Below, one piece after another: positions 54,456-62,193 of a stretch of DNA of 64,000 nt (within the stretch, counting starts at the first letter, position 1; the number at the start of each line of letters is the position of its first letter). The notes below the pieces were generated by a model. That model was not told the DNA's origin and searched no databases. It was given only the letters and a program-made list of their open reading frames with translations. This stretch comes from Flavobacterium branchiicola. Lineage in GTDB: Bacteria; Bacteroidota; Bacteroidia; Flavobacteriales; Flavobacteriaceae. Position numbers and translations under genes: made by a program. The stretch is taken from the NCBI RefSeq assembly GCF_018383905.1, contig NZ_JAGYWA010000005.1:124001-188000 (forward strand), in the 5' to 3' direction.

Positions 54456-56224
54456 AAAAAATTTATTCCGAACCAGACGGTCTTTTTAAAACAACAAAGT
54501 TTAGAAATGGACTTAATATTGTATATGGACAAAAGGAACAGCAAAGCCCAAAAGACTCTCTAAATAGTATTGGAAAATCCACATTTTTGGATTTAATTGA
54601 TTTTTGTCTACTAGCGTCTTACCAAAAAAATCATAATCCAAGATTATTTGCTGCAAAGCACTTAATGGCAGGTTTTAATATTGTCTTGGAATTTTCTATA
54701 GGTGAAGTTAAATACATTGTCAAAAGGAATGTAGATGATCCAAATGTTGCAGAATTTGGGAGATTTGGAGAAGAATTAGGGCTATATTCGATTGACAATT
54801 TAAAGGTAATTTTTGCGGAACTGATCTTTTTCCAAAAAAAATATCCTGGAAAATTTAATCCAAAATGGTATAGGCAACTTATATCTTTTTATATAAAAAT
54901 TCAAAAATTTAAGCAAGCAAAATTTTTAGATCCAATAAAATATATTCCAGAACTTTCGGAAGTTCAATTAAATATATTTCATTTCTATTTGCTAGGTTTA
55001 GACAACACGATCCCTTCTAAATTATTTAGATATAGAACTGATCAAAAGGGTTTAGAAACTTCATTGGCAGAAATTAAAAGATACGCAGAAGAGAAGTATG
55101 ATTTAAAAAATCTTAAAGATACCCAAAACGAAATAAACAGATTAAAAGTTGAAATTACAAAGTTAGAAATAGCAATTAGCAAATTCGAATTAGGAGAGCA
55201 ATACAGCGATGCAGAAACTGAAGCCAATAAACTCACAGAAGCAATTAAAAATAATTTATATCACAGTTTTGTAGATAGAGAAAAGATTAAATCTTATGAA
55301 GAAAGTTTTCTGTTGCCTGAAAAAGTAAATGTACGAAGAATAACTTCGATGTATAAACAAGTTTCAGAAGATCTATCTATTAAAGTTAAAAAGACAATCC
55401 AAGAGGCAATAGCATTCAGAACTGAATTATCTAATTCAAGAAGAGAATTTATTAGTAATGAAATTGATAGATTGAAAGAATTCATCAAAGATCGAGAAGA
55501 GATTCTAAAAGATTTAGAAGAAAAAAGAACAAAATTATTTTATTTTTTGTCTGCGAAAGAAGCTATTGCTGATTTAACAGAAGCGTTTTTTAATTTAAGT
55601 GACAAAAAATCTAAACTATCAGAATTAGAATCGAACACTAAAATCTTATTCGACTTGACAAGAGAGCTAAATGAGATAGAAGCAGAAATCAATAAATTAA
55701 AAAATGAGTCATTAAATTATATAGATTCAATTGCAAATATTATTGCAGATTTTTATAAAAATTTTAATGATGTATATAATTCGATTTATATCGGAAATAG
55801 CGAATTTTCTAGATTTTCAATAACGCAGAATTTAAAAAAGGATAGTTTAATAGAAATTGATATATCATTGCCAGATATGTTTGGAAAAGGAAAAAATCAA
55901 GGCAGAACTTTAATTTATGATTTATCTATTCTTATATCAAATATTATAAATACCGAAAATTTTCCAAGATTTTTAATTCATGATGGTATTTTTGACGGAG
56001 TAGACAAAGCTCATTTTGTATCTGTTTGTGAATTTATTGATGGTTTTTCGAACGTAGGAAAAAAAATACAATACATTACAACTATAAATGAAGAAGGAAC
56101 TTTGACAGCAGACAAATTTGGAGACATTGATCATGTGGATCCCAAATATATTGAAGAAAACTCTATCCTAATTCTATCACCGAAAAACAAATTATTTGGT
56201 AATGATTTTGGACAATCATCTTAA
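54446..56224 (+). CDS. DUF2326-type SMC-like ATPase of an ABC-3C system
   Basis: 592 residues. An N-terminal ATPase half carries Walker A NSIGKST (Gly43-Thr46). A long coiled coil spans about 195-440, and the C-terminal half holds the signature region GRTLIYDLSILISNI and Walker B FLIHDG (Asp513). DUF2326 proteins are the ABC-type ATPases of ABC-3C conflict systems, which are predicted to sense invading DNA or disturbed cells and trigger the third component. The usual first glycine of the P-loop is missing, as in the family. Confidence 0.8.
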   Translation: MYLEKIYSEPDGLFKTTKFRNGLNIVYGQKEQQSPKDSLNSIGKSTFLDLIDFCLLASYQKNHNPRLFAAKHLMAGFNIVLEFSIGEVKYIVKRNVDDPNVAEFGRFGEELGLYSIDNLKVIFAELIFFQKKYPGKFNPKWYRQLISFYIKIQKFKQAKFLDPIKYIPELSEVQLNIFHFYLLGLDNTIPSKLFRYRTDQKGLETSLAEIKRYAEEKYDLKNLKDTQNEINRLKVEITKLEIAISKFELGEQYSDAETEANKLTEAIKNNLYHSFVDREKIKSYEESFLLPEKVNVRRITSMYKQVSEDLSIKVKKTIQEAIAFRTELSNSRREFISNEIDRLKEFIKDREEILKDLEEKRTKLFYFLSAKEAIADLTEAFFNLSDKKSKLSELESNTKILFDLTRELNEIEAEINKLKNESLNYIDSIANIIADFYKNFNDVYNSIYIGNSEFSRFSITQNLKKDSLIEIDISLPDMFGKGKNQGRTLIYDLSILISNIINTENFPRFLIHDGIFDGVDKAHFVSVCEFIDGFSNVGKKIQYITTINEEGTLTADKFGDIDHVDPKYIEENSILILSPKNKLFGNDFGQSS

Positions 56225-56256
56225 CTGAGAATTGTCTCTCTCTAAATATTTATTTC

Positions 56257-56652
56257 TTATTTCCCTCCCATCAACTTCTCCAAATACTCCACCTTATCTT
56301 TCTCCGCCTGAACCAAACGCTCATAAAGCTCTACAACTTTATCAAGAGGATTGAAAGTTGGCTGAACATTTATTCCATTAATAGTTGAGTTATCATGACT
56401 TGTAAAAGTATTATTGATAATATTCAAAACCACTTCTTCAGAGAAATTTTTAATTCCTTCAGCAGAAACACCTAAAACTTCGGCAATTGCCTGAAGTCTT
56501 TCTTCGTCTATAGTTTCACTGTTTTCAATAGCCGAAACAGCTTGCTGGCTTAATCCTAAAGCCTGCGCCAAAGCTTCTTGTTTCATGTCACGAAGTTCAC
56601 GAATACGGCTTATTTTTCGCCCTATATGGCTTGGTTTTGTAAGTGTGCTCAT
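56257..56652 (-). CDS. XRE-family transcriptional regulator
   Basis: 131 residues. The helix-turn-helix spans about 10-64 (RELRDMKQEALAQALGLSQQAVSAIENS). The tail has an Asn-rich loop (SHDNSTINGINVQPTFN) and a C-terminal coiled coil (ELYERLVQAEKDKVEYLEKL) that may dimerise. It converges with the ABC-3C ATPase with a 32-base gap. Control of that operon is possible but not shown; the operator at 56673-56680 suggests self-control. Confidence 0.8.
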   Translation of the reverse strand: MSTLTKPSHIGRKISRIRELRDMKQEALAQALGLSQQAVSAIENSETIDEERLQAIAEVLGVSAEGIKNFSEEVVLNIINNTFTSHDNSTINGINVQPTFNPLDKVVELYERLVQAEKDKVEYLEKLMGGK

Positions 56653-56656
56653 AATT

Positions 56657-56680
56657 CAAAGATATTTAAAAATTCGCGAA
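56657..56680 (-). promoter_or_regulatory. Promoter and operator of the XRE gene
   Basis: A minus-strand TATCTTTG (56657-56664) lies only 4 bases before the start codon at 56652, so the mRNA may be leaderless. The perfect 8-base palindrome TTCGCGAA at 56673-56680 sits just upstream, inside the promoter, and is a good site for self-repression. Confidence 0.5.
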
Positions 56681-56927
56681 AAAGTATTGGTGTCGTAAAA
56701 TACCATTGCACATTTGTACAATACATTTTCTGCTTTTTCGAGACAAGACAAAAATACAATTTTTCGCACAGTAAATAATAAGCCTAAAAACAATTTACAG
56801 TTGCCCAAAAAGTAAATCGTACGCTTTGTCGTATTTATACGCCATTCATAGTAAAAACAGGGCTAACAGCAACAAAATCAATACCTTTATACTACACAAA
56901 AACACAAACCCACTTAATCGAATTCTA

Positions 56928-57620
56928 ATGAAAACTTATGCAACACTTTTACTAGCGATTGTATTTGTTTTTCCTTTTACCTGTTTTTCTCAAAAACCAA
57001 AAAACGCAACTAAAAGCCCAGAAAACGGAAAAGCAATACTAACACCAAATAACAAGGACGATGACGCACCTGTTATAGCAGCTTATTATGTTGAGGAAAC
57101 AATCAATATGACCTTCGGGAGAAGGATAACCAAATACGAGGTTTCGAAACTCGATATGGTTAACACATATGATCTCGGCCCGAACAACACCAGAACCGTA
57201 ACTCCAATTTACCGAAAACCAAAAGCAAAACCCACAGAGGTTCCTTTAATGGCCAAAATAGTAGTAGATGTGCCCAACGAAACGGTTAAACCCGTTAAGG
57301 TAGAAGTGGCACATGTAAAAGAAGCGCCAAAATACATCGACATCGATATATCGCGCACCTACGAGAAAGTTTTAGACAAAGGGTACAAATCTCCCGACAT
57401 GCTAAGAAAAGTCGCTGACAAGTCTTATTTTGACGGCGATATGGATGAAGCCGCCAAATACTACGGAGAACTCCTTAACATGACTCCAAATATGGAATCT
57501 ATATATTACTACCGATACGCCGAAGCTTTGAAAGCAACTAATCAAACAGACAAAGCCAATGAAATGATGGTACTGTTTGAAAGTAAAAATACAAACAGCA
57601 AAGTAGCCGCTAAAAAATAG
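56928..57620 (+). CDS. Secreted TPR-containing protein, function unknown
   Basis: 230 residues from the ATG at 56928, which starts a signal peptide (MKTYATLLLAIVFVFPFTCFSQ); the upstream extension of 34 residues is unlikely. The N-terminal part is beta-rich with many Lys/Pro (YRKPKAKPTEVPLMAKI), and the C-terminal part (about 155-215) has a TPR-like pair (KSYFDGDMDEAAKYYGELLNM; YYRYAEALKATNQTDKANE). It resembles the front half of an OmpA-type periplasmic TPR protein. A terminator follows. Confidence 0.65.
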   Translation: MKTYATLLLAIVFVFPFTCFSQKPKNATKSPENGKAILTPNNKDDDAPVIAAYYVEETINMTFGRRITKYEVSKLDMVNTYDLGPNNTRTVTPIYRKPKAKPTEVPLMAKIVVDVPNETVKPVKVEVAHVKEAPKYIDIDISRTYEKVLDKGYKSPDMLRKVADKSYFDGDMDEAAKYYGELLNMTPNMESIYYYRYAEALKATNQTDKANEMMVLFESKNTNSKVAAKK

Positions 57621-57639
57621 TAAAGCTAGATTTAAAGCA

Positions 57640-57676
57640 AAAAAAAAAGACTATCGTTGCGATAGTCTTTTTTTTT
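57640..57676. terminator. Terminator after the TPR protein gene
   Basis: AGACTATCG (57648-57656) pairs with CGATAGTCT (57660-57668) with a 3-base loop and long A and T runs on each side. Confidence 0.85.
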
Positions 57677-57739
57677 AAGCTCCCCCTCTTTCCCGATAGC
57701 TATCGGGAGAACCAACCCCGAAAGCTTTCGGGGCTCTGA

Positions 57740-58033
57740 TTAACAGTCAGTATATTTTTCCAAGAGTTTCTTTGATATTTCAGGATATTTAAGCAAGTTT
57801 TCGACATACACTTTACTCTTCATATTCTTGATATGTCTTTCTATAGAAAGTGCCTGAGTTTTGCTTGTACAGCTTAAACTAAAAAACAATACCCAGTCAT
57901 TTGCATTTGCTGTAAATTTATTTGGAGGTGAATTTCTATGAAATTCCAATCTTACATCAAAATTAGAAGTATAACCTATATAATATCGATTCAGCTTTTG
58001 AGAATGTAAAATATATACAATATGATTAATCAT
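57740..58033 (-). CDS. GIY-YIG nuclease family protein
   Basis: 97 residues. The GIY-YIG core is HIVYILHSQKLNRYYIGYT (by parts, about 4-22), then an Arg in FDVRLEFH and a Glu in SIERHIK, which complete the usual small one-domain nuclease. Such proteins are predicted to cut DNA, but roles are mostly unknown. Its stop codon (57740-57742) lies inside the first tRNA-derived repeat unit. The gene interrupts the array. Confidence 0.85.
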   Translation of the reverse strand: MINHIVYILHSQKLNRYYIGYTSNFDVRLEFHRNSPPNKFTANANDWVLFFSLSCTSKTQALSIERHIKNMKSKVYVENLLKYPEISKKLLEKYTDC

Positions 58034-58081
58034 TGTCTTTCAAAAATATCCATTTACAATTTATTGATCTTATTTATAAAA

Positions 58082-58167
58082 CTCCCCTCTTGAGCTCGAA
58101 CCAACCCCGAAAGCTTTCGGGGCTCTGATTAACAGTCAGATGCTCTAACCAACTGAGCTAAGGAGGA
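58082..58167 (-). pseudogene. Rearranged tRNA-Asn (pseudo-tRNA)
   Basis: The 5' half (acceptor start TCCTCCT, D-arm and anticodon GTT) is intact and identical to the two tRNA genes. The 3' half carries the 18-base palindrome CCCCGAAAGCTTTCGGGG in the variable loop, and both the T-stem (one changed pair) and acceptor are altered. It is followed at 58168-58205 by the same 38-base spacer as after tRNA copy 1 (59281-59318), so it is a duplicated and damaged copy. Confidence 0.75.
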
Positions 58168-59206
58168 ATCACCTTAAAGGTAAATATGTTTGCTAAAAAA
58201 AGTTGCTCCCCCTCTTTCCCGATAGTTATCAGGAGAACCAACCCCGAAAGCCTTCGGGGCTCTGATTAACAGCAATTACTCCAAAAAAAAATACCACTTA
58301 CAAATTGTAAAGAATATCTATTAAACTTCTTCTCTTGGGCTCAACCAACCCCGAAAGCTTTCGGGGCTCAGATTAACAGTCTTTACAGTAAAAAAACCAC
58401 TTACGAATTGCAAGGAACATTTATTAAACTTTTTCTCTTGGGCTTAACCAACCCCGAAAGCCTTCGGGGCACTGATTAACAGTTATTACTCCAAAAAAAA
58501 TACCACTTACAAATTGTAAGGAATATCTATTAAACTTCTTCTCTTGGGCTCAACCAACCCCGAAAGCTTTCGGGGCTCAGATTAACAGCAATTACTCCAA
58601 AAAAAAAAATACCACTTACAATTCGTAAGTGGTATTTAATAAGCTCCCCCTCTTGGGCTCGAACCAACCCCGAAAGCCTTCGGGGCTCTGATTAACAGTT
58701 ATTACTCCAAAAAAAAATACCACTTACAATTCGTAAGTGGTATTTAATAAGCTCCCCCTCTTGGGCTCGAACCAACCCCGAAAGCCTTCGGGGCTCTGAT
58801 TAACAGTTATTACTCCAAAAAAAAATACCACTTACAATTCGTAAGTGGTATTTAATAAGCTCCCCCTCTTTCCCGATAGCTATCGGGAGAACCAACCCCG
58901 AAAGCCTTCGGGGCTCTGATTAACAGCAATTACTCCAAAAAAAATACCACTTACAATTCGTAAGTGGTATTTAATAAGCTCCCCCTCTTGGGCTCGAACC
59001 AACCCCGAAAGCCTTCGGGGCTCTGATTAACAGTTATTACTCCAAAAAAAAATACCACTTACAATTCGTAAGTGGTATTTAATAAGCTCCCCCTCTTTCC
59101 CGATAGCTATCGGGAGAACCAACCCCGAAAGCCTTCGGGGCTCAGATTAACAGCAATTACTCCAAAAAAAAATACCACTTACAATTCGTAAGTGGTATTT
59201 AATAAG

Positions 59207-59280
59207 CTCCCCCTCTTGGGCTCGAACCAAGGACCCTCTGATTAACAGTCAGATGCTCTAACCAACTGAGCTAAGGAGGA
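59207..59280 (-). tRNA. tRNA-Asn(GUU), copy 1
   Basis: 74 bases on the minus strand: TCCTCCT acceptor, TTAGAGC D-arm end, anticodon loop CTGTTAA (GTT, Asn), the T-arm TTGGTTCGAGCCCAAG and the AGGGGGA acceptor partner. CCA is not encoded. It is followed immediately by the repeat array. Confidence 0.95.
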
Positions 59281-59318
59281 ATCACCTTAAAGGTAAATAT
59301 GTTTGCTAAAAAAAGTTG

Positions 59319-59392
59319 CTCCCCCTCTTGGGCTCGAACCAAGGACCCTCTGATTAACAGTCAGATGCTCTAACCAACTGAGCTAAGGAGGA
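59319..59392 (-). tRNA. tRNA-Asn(GUU), copy 2
   Basis: 74 bases identical to copy 1, separated from it by 38 bases (59281-59318). It lies closest to the promoter at 59417-59446, so both are probably made from one transcript. Confidence 0.95.
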
Positions 59393-59416
59393 AGTTGTTG
59401 CTCTTTTTAGCGAGTG

Positions 59417-59446
59417 CAAATATAATCGAATTTTTAGTTTCTCAAA
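59417..59446 (-). promoter_or_regulatory. Promoter of the tRNA-Asn genes
   Basis: On the minus strand TTTG (59443-59446) and TATATTTG (59417-59424) are 18 bases apart, a near-ideal Bacteroidota promoter, 24 bases before the first tRNA. Confidence 0.7.
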
Positions 59447-59478
59447 AATATTTTCACTCTTTTTATTAATTTTTTTTT

Positions 59479-60819
59479 CTACTTCATAATTGCCTTATAA
59501 ATATCGTTCCCATTTGCGAACAAAAGCAGCGCTATAAGTAGTACGAAGCCAACCATTTGGGCGTTTTCAAGGAATTTATCGCTTGGTTTTTTGCCACTAA
59601 TAATTTCGTATAATAAAAACATCACATGACCACCATCAAGAGCCGGAATTGGCAATAAATTCATAACTCCAAGCATAATTGACAGCAAAGCGGTAATTGA
59701 CCAGAAGACTTCCCAACTCCAAGAACTCGGAAAAATATTATAAATCGCAGCAAAACCACCAACTTGTTTGTATGCTTTTGTCTCTGGATTAAAAATCATT
59801 TTCAATTGTTTTCCATAACCTACCAATTGATCTTTCCCTTTTTGAAGCCCAACCGGAATTGATTCTGCAAAACTATATTCTTTTGTACTTATTTTATAGT
59901 AACCTAGTTTTTCTAAAGATTGCATGTCTAAACCACCAGCCATAACTTCTAAAGTTCCTTTTGCAGAAACTTTTAACTCAAGTGGAGTTTCTTTTAAATC
60001 GCGTAAAACAACTGCCGGAATTGATTTTCCTTTATTAGCTGCCAGGATTGCTTTAGCTTCATCAAAATATTTAATCTTTTGTCCGTTAAGAGAAAGAACT
60101 AAATCTTTTGCTTTTAAATTTTGATTTGGAGACTCATCAGTAATTTTTCCAATTGCAAAAGGTCTGCGAATATCAATAAGAATCCCTTTATCTGTTTTAG
60201 AAAGCTGATCTACAAAATCAGTTGGCATTTTGATTGTTTGCTGTTGTCCGTTTCTTTCAATCAAAACTTCTTTTGCCATGATGACATTCATATTCATCTC
60301 TTTGTCAAAACTTTCAACAGGTTTACCGTCTATAGAAATAATTTTATCACCGGTTTTAAAACCCGCTTTAATCATAACAGGATTATCTATCGCAACTCCG
60401 TCTTTTAAATCGGCGTTTGCAATATAAGTATCACCGTAAGCAAAAGCCATTCCTATATATATAATAAAAGCCAGTATAAAGTTTACAGTAACACCACCAA
60501 GCATAATAATCAAACGTTGCCAAGCTGGCTTAGAACGAAATTCCCATGGTTGTGGTGGCAAAGCCATTTGTTCCTTGTCCATACTTTCGTCGATCATTCC
60601 GGAAATTTTCACATAACCTCCCAGCGGCAACCATCCGATTCCGTATTCTGTTTCGCCAATTTTCTTTTTTAACAGAGAATATTTAACATCAAAAAACAAG
60701 TAAAATTTTTCGACTCTGGTTTTAAACAATTTTGCAGGGATAAAATGCCCTAATTCGTGAAGAATAATAAGTAAAGATAAACTCAATAGAAATTGAGAGA
60801 GTTTGATAACTATATCCAT
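59479..60819 (-). CDS. rseP: Site-2 protease RseP
   Basis: 446 residues. The zinc motif HELGH lies at 21-25 in the first membrane segment, the PDZ domain is in the middle (FKTGDKIISIDGKPV and the second DLVLSLNGQKI), and the last segment has LLPIPALDGGHVMF, with the Asp of the LDG motif. RseP cleaves membrane-bound regulators such as anti-sigma factors, so it may serve the sigma system at 32460. It is monocistronic and minus strand. Confidence 0.95.
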   Translation of the reverse strand: MDIVIKLSQFLLSLSLLIILHELGHFIPAKLFKTRVEKFYLFFDVKYSLLKKKIGETEYGIGWLPLGGYVKISGMIDESMDKEQMALPPQPWEFRSKPAWQRLIIMLGGVTVNFILAFIIYIGMAFAYGDTYIANADLKDGVAIDNPVMIKAGFKTGDKIISIDGKPVESFDKEMNMNVIMAKEVLIERNGQQQTIKMPTDFVDQLSKTDKGILIDIRRPFAIGKITDESPNQNLKAKDLVLSLNGQKIKYFDEAKAILAANKGKSIPAVVLRDLKETPLELKVSAKGTLEVMAGGLDMQSLEKLGYYKISTKEYSFAESIPVGLQKGKDQLVGYGKQLKMIFNPETKAYKQVGGFAAIYNIFPSSWSWEVFWSITALLSIMLGVMNLLPIPALDGGHVMFLLYEIISGKKPSDKFLENAQMVGFVLLIALLLFANGNDIYKAIMK

Positions 60820-61018
60820 TTTAAAATTTTAGTTCGTATTTAACGCACAAAAGTAACGTTTTCTATTTTAATTTAAGCCCGCAATATAATACTTAAGGTT
60901 TTAAATGTTTGTTAATTAATAAAGATTTAGATTTCTCCTTTTATAAGGATGCCGTAACTTTACTTTTTATAAGGTTACCTATTCAATTGGTAGCACAAAT
61001 CCCTTAAAAGTTACAATT

Positions 61019-62089
61019 ATGGCCTCACAATTATTTTCTCCCATAACTTTAAAAAACGTCACTTTAAAAAATAGAATCGTTATTTCGCCCATGTGTCAAT
61101 ACTCTGCAATCGACGGATTTGCAAACGACTGGCATTTGGTTCATTTGGGAAGCCGCGCAAGCGGAGGCGCCGGACTAATTATTCAGGAAGCAACAGCGGT
61201 TTCTCCCGAAGCCCGAATTTCTCCTGCCGATTTAGGAATCTGGAAAGACGAACATATCGAAAAACTGAAACAAATCAATGCTTTTATCATTTCACAAAAT
61301 GCGATTCCCGGAATTCAATTAGCACATGCGGGACGAAAAGCAAGTGTTTCGGCCCCGTGGCTTGGTAATAAAAAGTTGGATTTCGTTCAAGGCGGATGGC
61401 AAACAGTTGCCCCAAGTGCCATCGCATATCACGATAACGAACCTTTTCTTCCCGAAGCTTTGGACAAAAACGGAATTCAAAAAGTAATTTCCGATTTTAA
61501 ATCTGCTACAAAAAGAGTGGTTGAAGCCGGATATCAGGTGCTGGAAATTCATGGTGCACACGGTTACCTTTTACATCAGTTTTTATCGCCTCTTACCAAT
61601 ATCAGAACCGATGAATATGGAGGAAGTTTTGAAAACAGAATCCGTTTTACACTTGAAGTTTTAGAAGCCGTACAATCAGAATGGCCTTCAAACCTGCCAC
61701 TAATAGTCAGGATTTCAGCAACAGACTGGGCAGAAGGTGGCTGGAATTCAGAAGAATCTGTAGCACTTTCGAAAATATTAAAAGAAAAAGGAGTAGATTT
61801 AATTGATGTCTCTTCTGGAGGATTGGTTTCTCATCAAAAAATTACGCTTGGACCGGGTTATCAGGTTCCGTTTGCAGAAAAAGTAAAAAAAGAAGCAGAC
61901 ATCTTAACCGGAGCTGTTGGTTTAATTACTAATGCAAAACAAGCCGAAGGAATTCTAACGAAAGGTCAGGCCGATTTAATATTATTCGCAAGGGAATCAT
62001 TAAGAAACCCGAACTTACCTTTGGATTTTGCCAACGAATTAAAAGACGATATTCAATGGCCAAAACAATACGAAAGAGCTAAACTTTAA
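61019..62089 (+). CDS. Old Yellow Enzyme-type NADH:flavin oxidoreductase
   Basis: 356 residues. The TIM-barrel FMN enzyme shows MCQYSAIDGFANDWHLVHLGSRA near the N-terminus and HGAHGYLLHQFLSPLTNIRTDEYGG (by parts, about 180-205) with the catalytic Tyr/His region. It belongs to the YqjM/NamA-like class, which reduces activated C=C bonds of unknown natural substrates. It lies head-to-tail with the next oxidoreductase. Confidence 0.9.
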   Translation: MASQLFSPITLKNVTLKNRIVISPMCQYSAIDGFANDWHLVHLGSRASGGAGLIIQEATAVSPEARISPADLGIWKDEHIEKLKQINAFIISQNAIPGIQLAHAGRKASVSAPWLGNKKLDFVQGGWQTVAPSAIAYHDNEPFLPEALDKNGIQKVISDFKSATKRVVEAGYQVLEIHGAHGYLLHQFLSPLTNIRTDEYGGSFENRIRFTLEVLEAVQSEWPSNLPLIVRISATDWAEGGWNSEESVALSKILKEKGVDLIDVSSGGLVSHQKITLGPGYQVPFAEKVKKEADILTGAVGLITNAKQAEGILTKGQADLILFARESLRNPNLPLDFANELKDDIQWPKQYERAKL

Positions 62090-62099
62090 TATTTCATTA

Positions 62100-62176
62100 G
62101 CCACGAATTGCACAAATAAGCACAAATCAGTGCACATAAAAAATTTAAATTCGTGAAAATTCGTGCAATTCGTGGC
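62100..62176. repeat. 14-bp inverted repeat between the oxidoreductases
   Basis: GCCACGAATTGCAC (62100-62113) is exactly complementary to GTGCAATTCGTGGC (62163-62176). It is another intergenic fold-back element, likely an RNA hairpin. Confidence 0.65.
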
Positions 62177-62193
62177 AACAAAAAAACAAAACA

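Larger units (their letters stand above)
57680..59206 (-). repeat. tRNA-Asn-derived tandem repeat array
   Basis: About ten units start (on the plus strand) at 57680, 58206, 58326, 58429, 58535, 58644, 58752, 58860, 58979 and 59087, with periods of 103-120 bases from 58206. Each unit keeps the tRNA-Asn 3' part (CTCCCCCTCTTGGGCTCGAA and CTCTGATTAACAG) but has the palindrome CCCCGAAAGCTTTCGGGG (or the AGCC variant) where the intact gene has GGACC. A terminator-like hairpin (TACCACTTAC against GTAAGTGGTA, with an A run) follows in most. Units at 57680, 58206, 58860 and 59087 carry a second palindrome, TCCCGATAGCTATCGGGA (degenerate in 58206). Confidence 0.85.

Noticed and set aside
56826..56927. 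Longer start for the TPR protein
   Set aside because: The extension puts 34 residues before a clear signal peptide, so the ATG at 56928 is the better start.
57680..59206. CRISPR array
   Set aside because: The repeating units are about 108-120 bases and almost identical along their full length, with no variable spacers and no cas genes; the repeated text is tRNA-derived.
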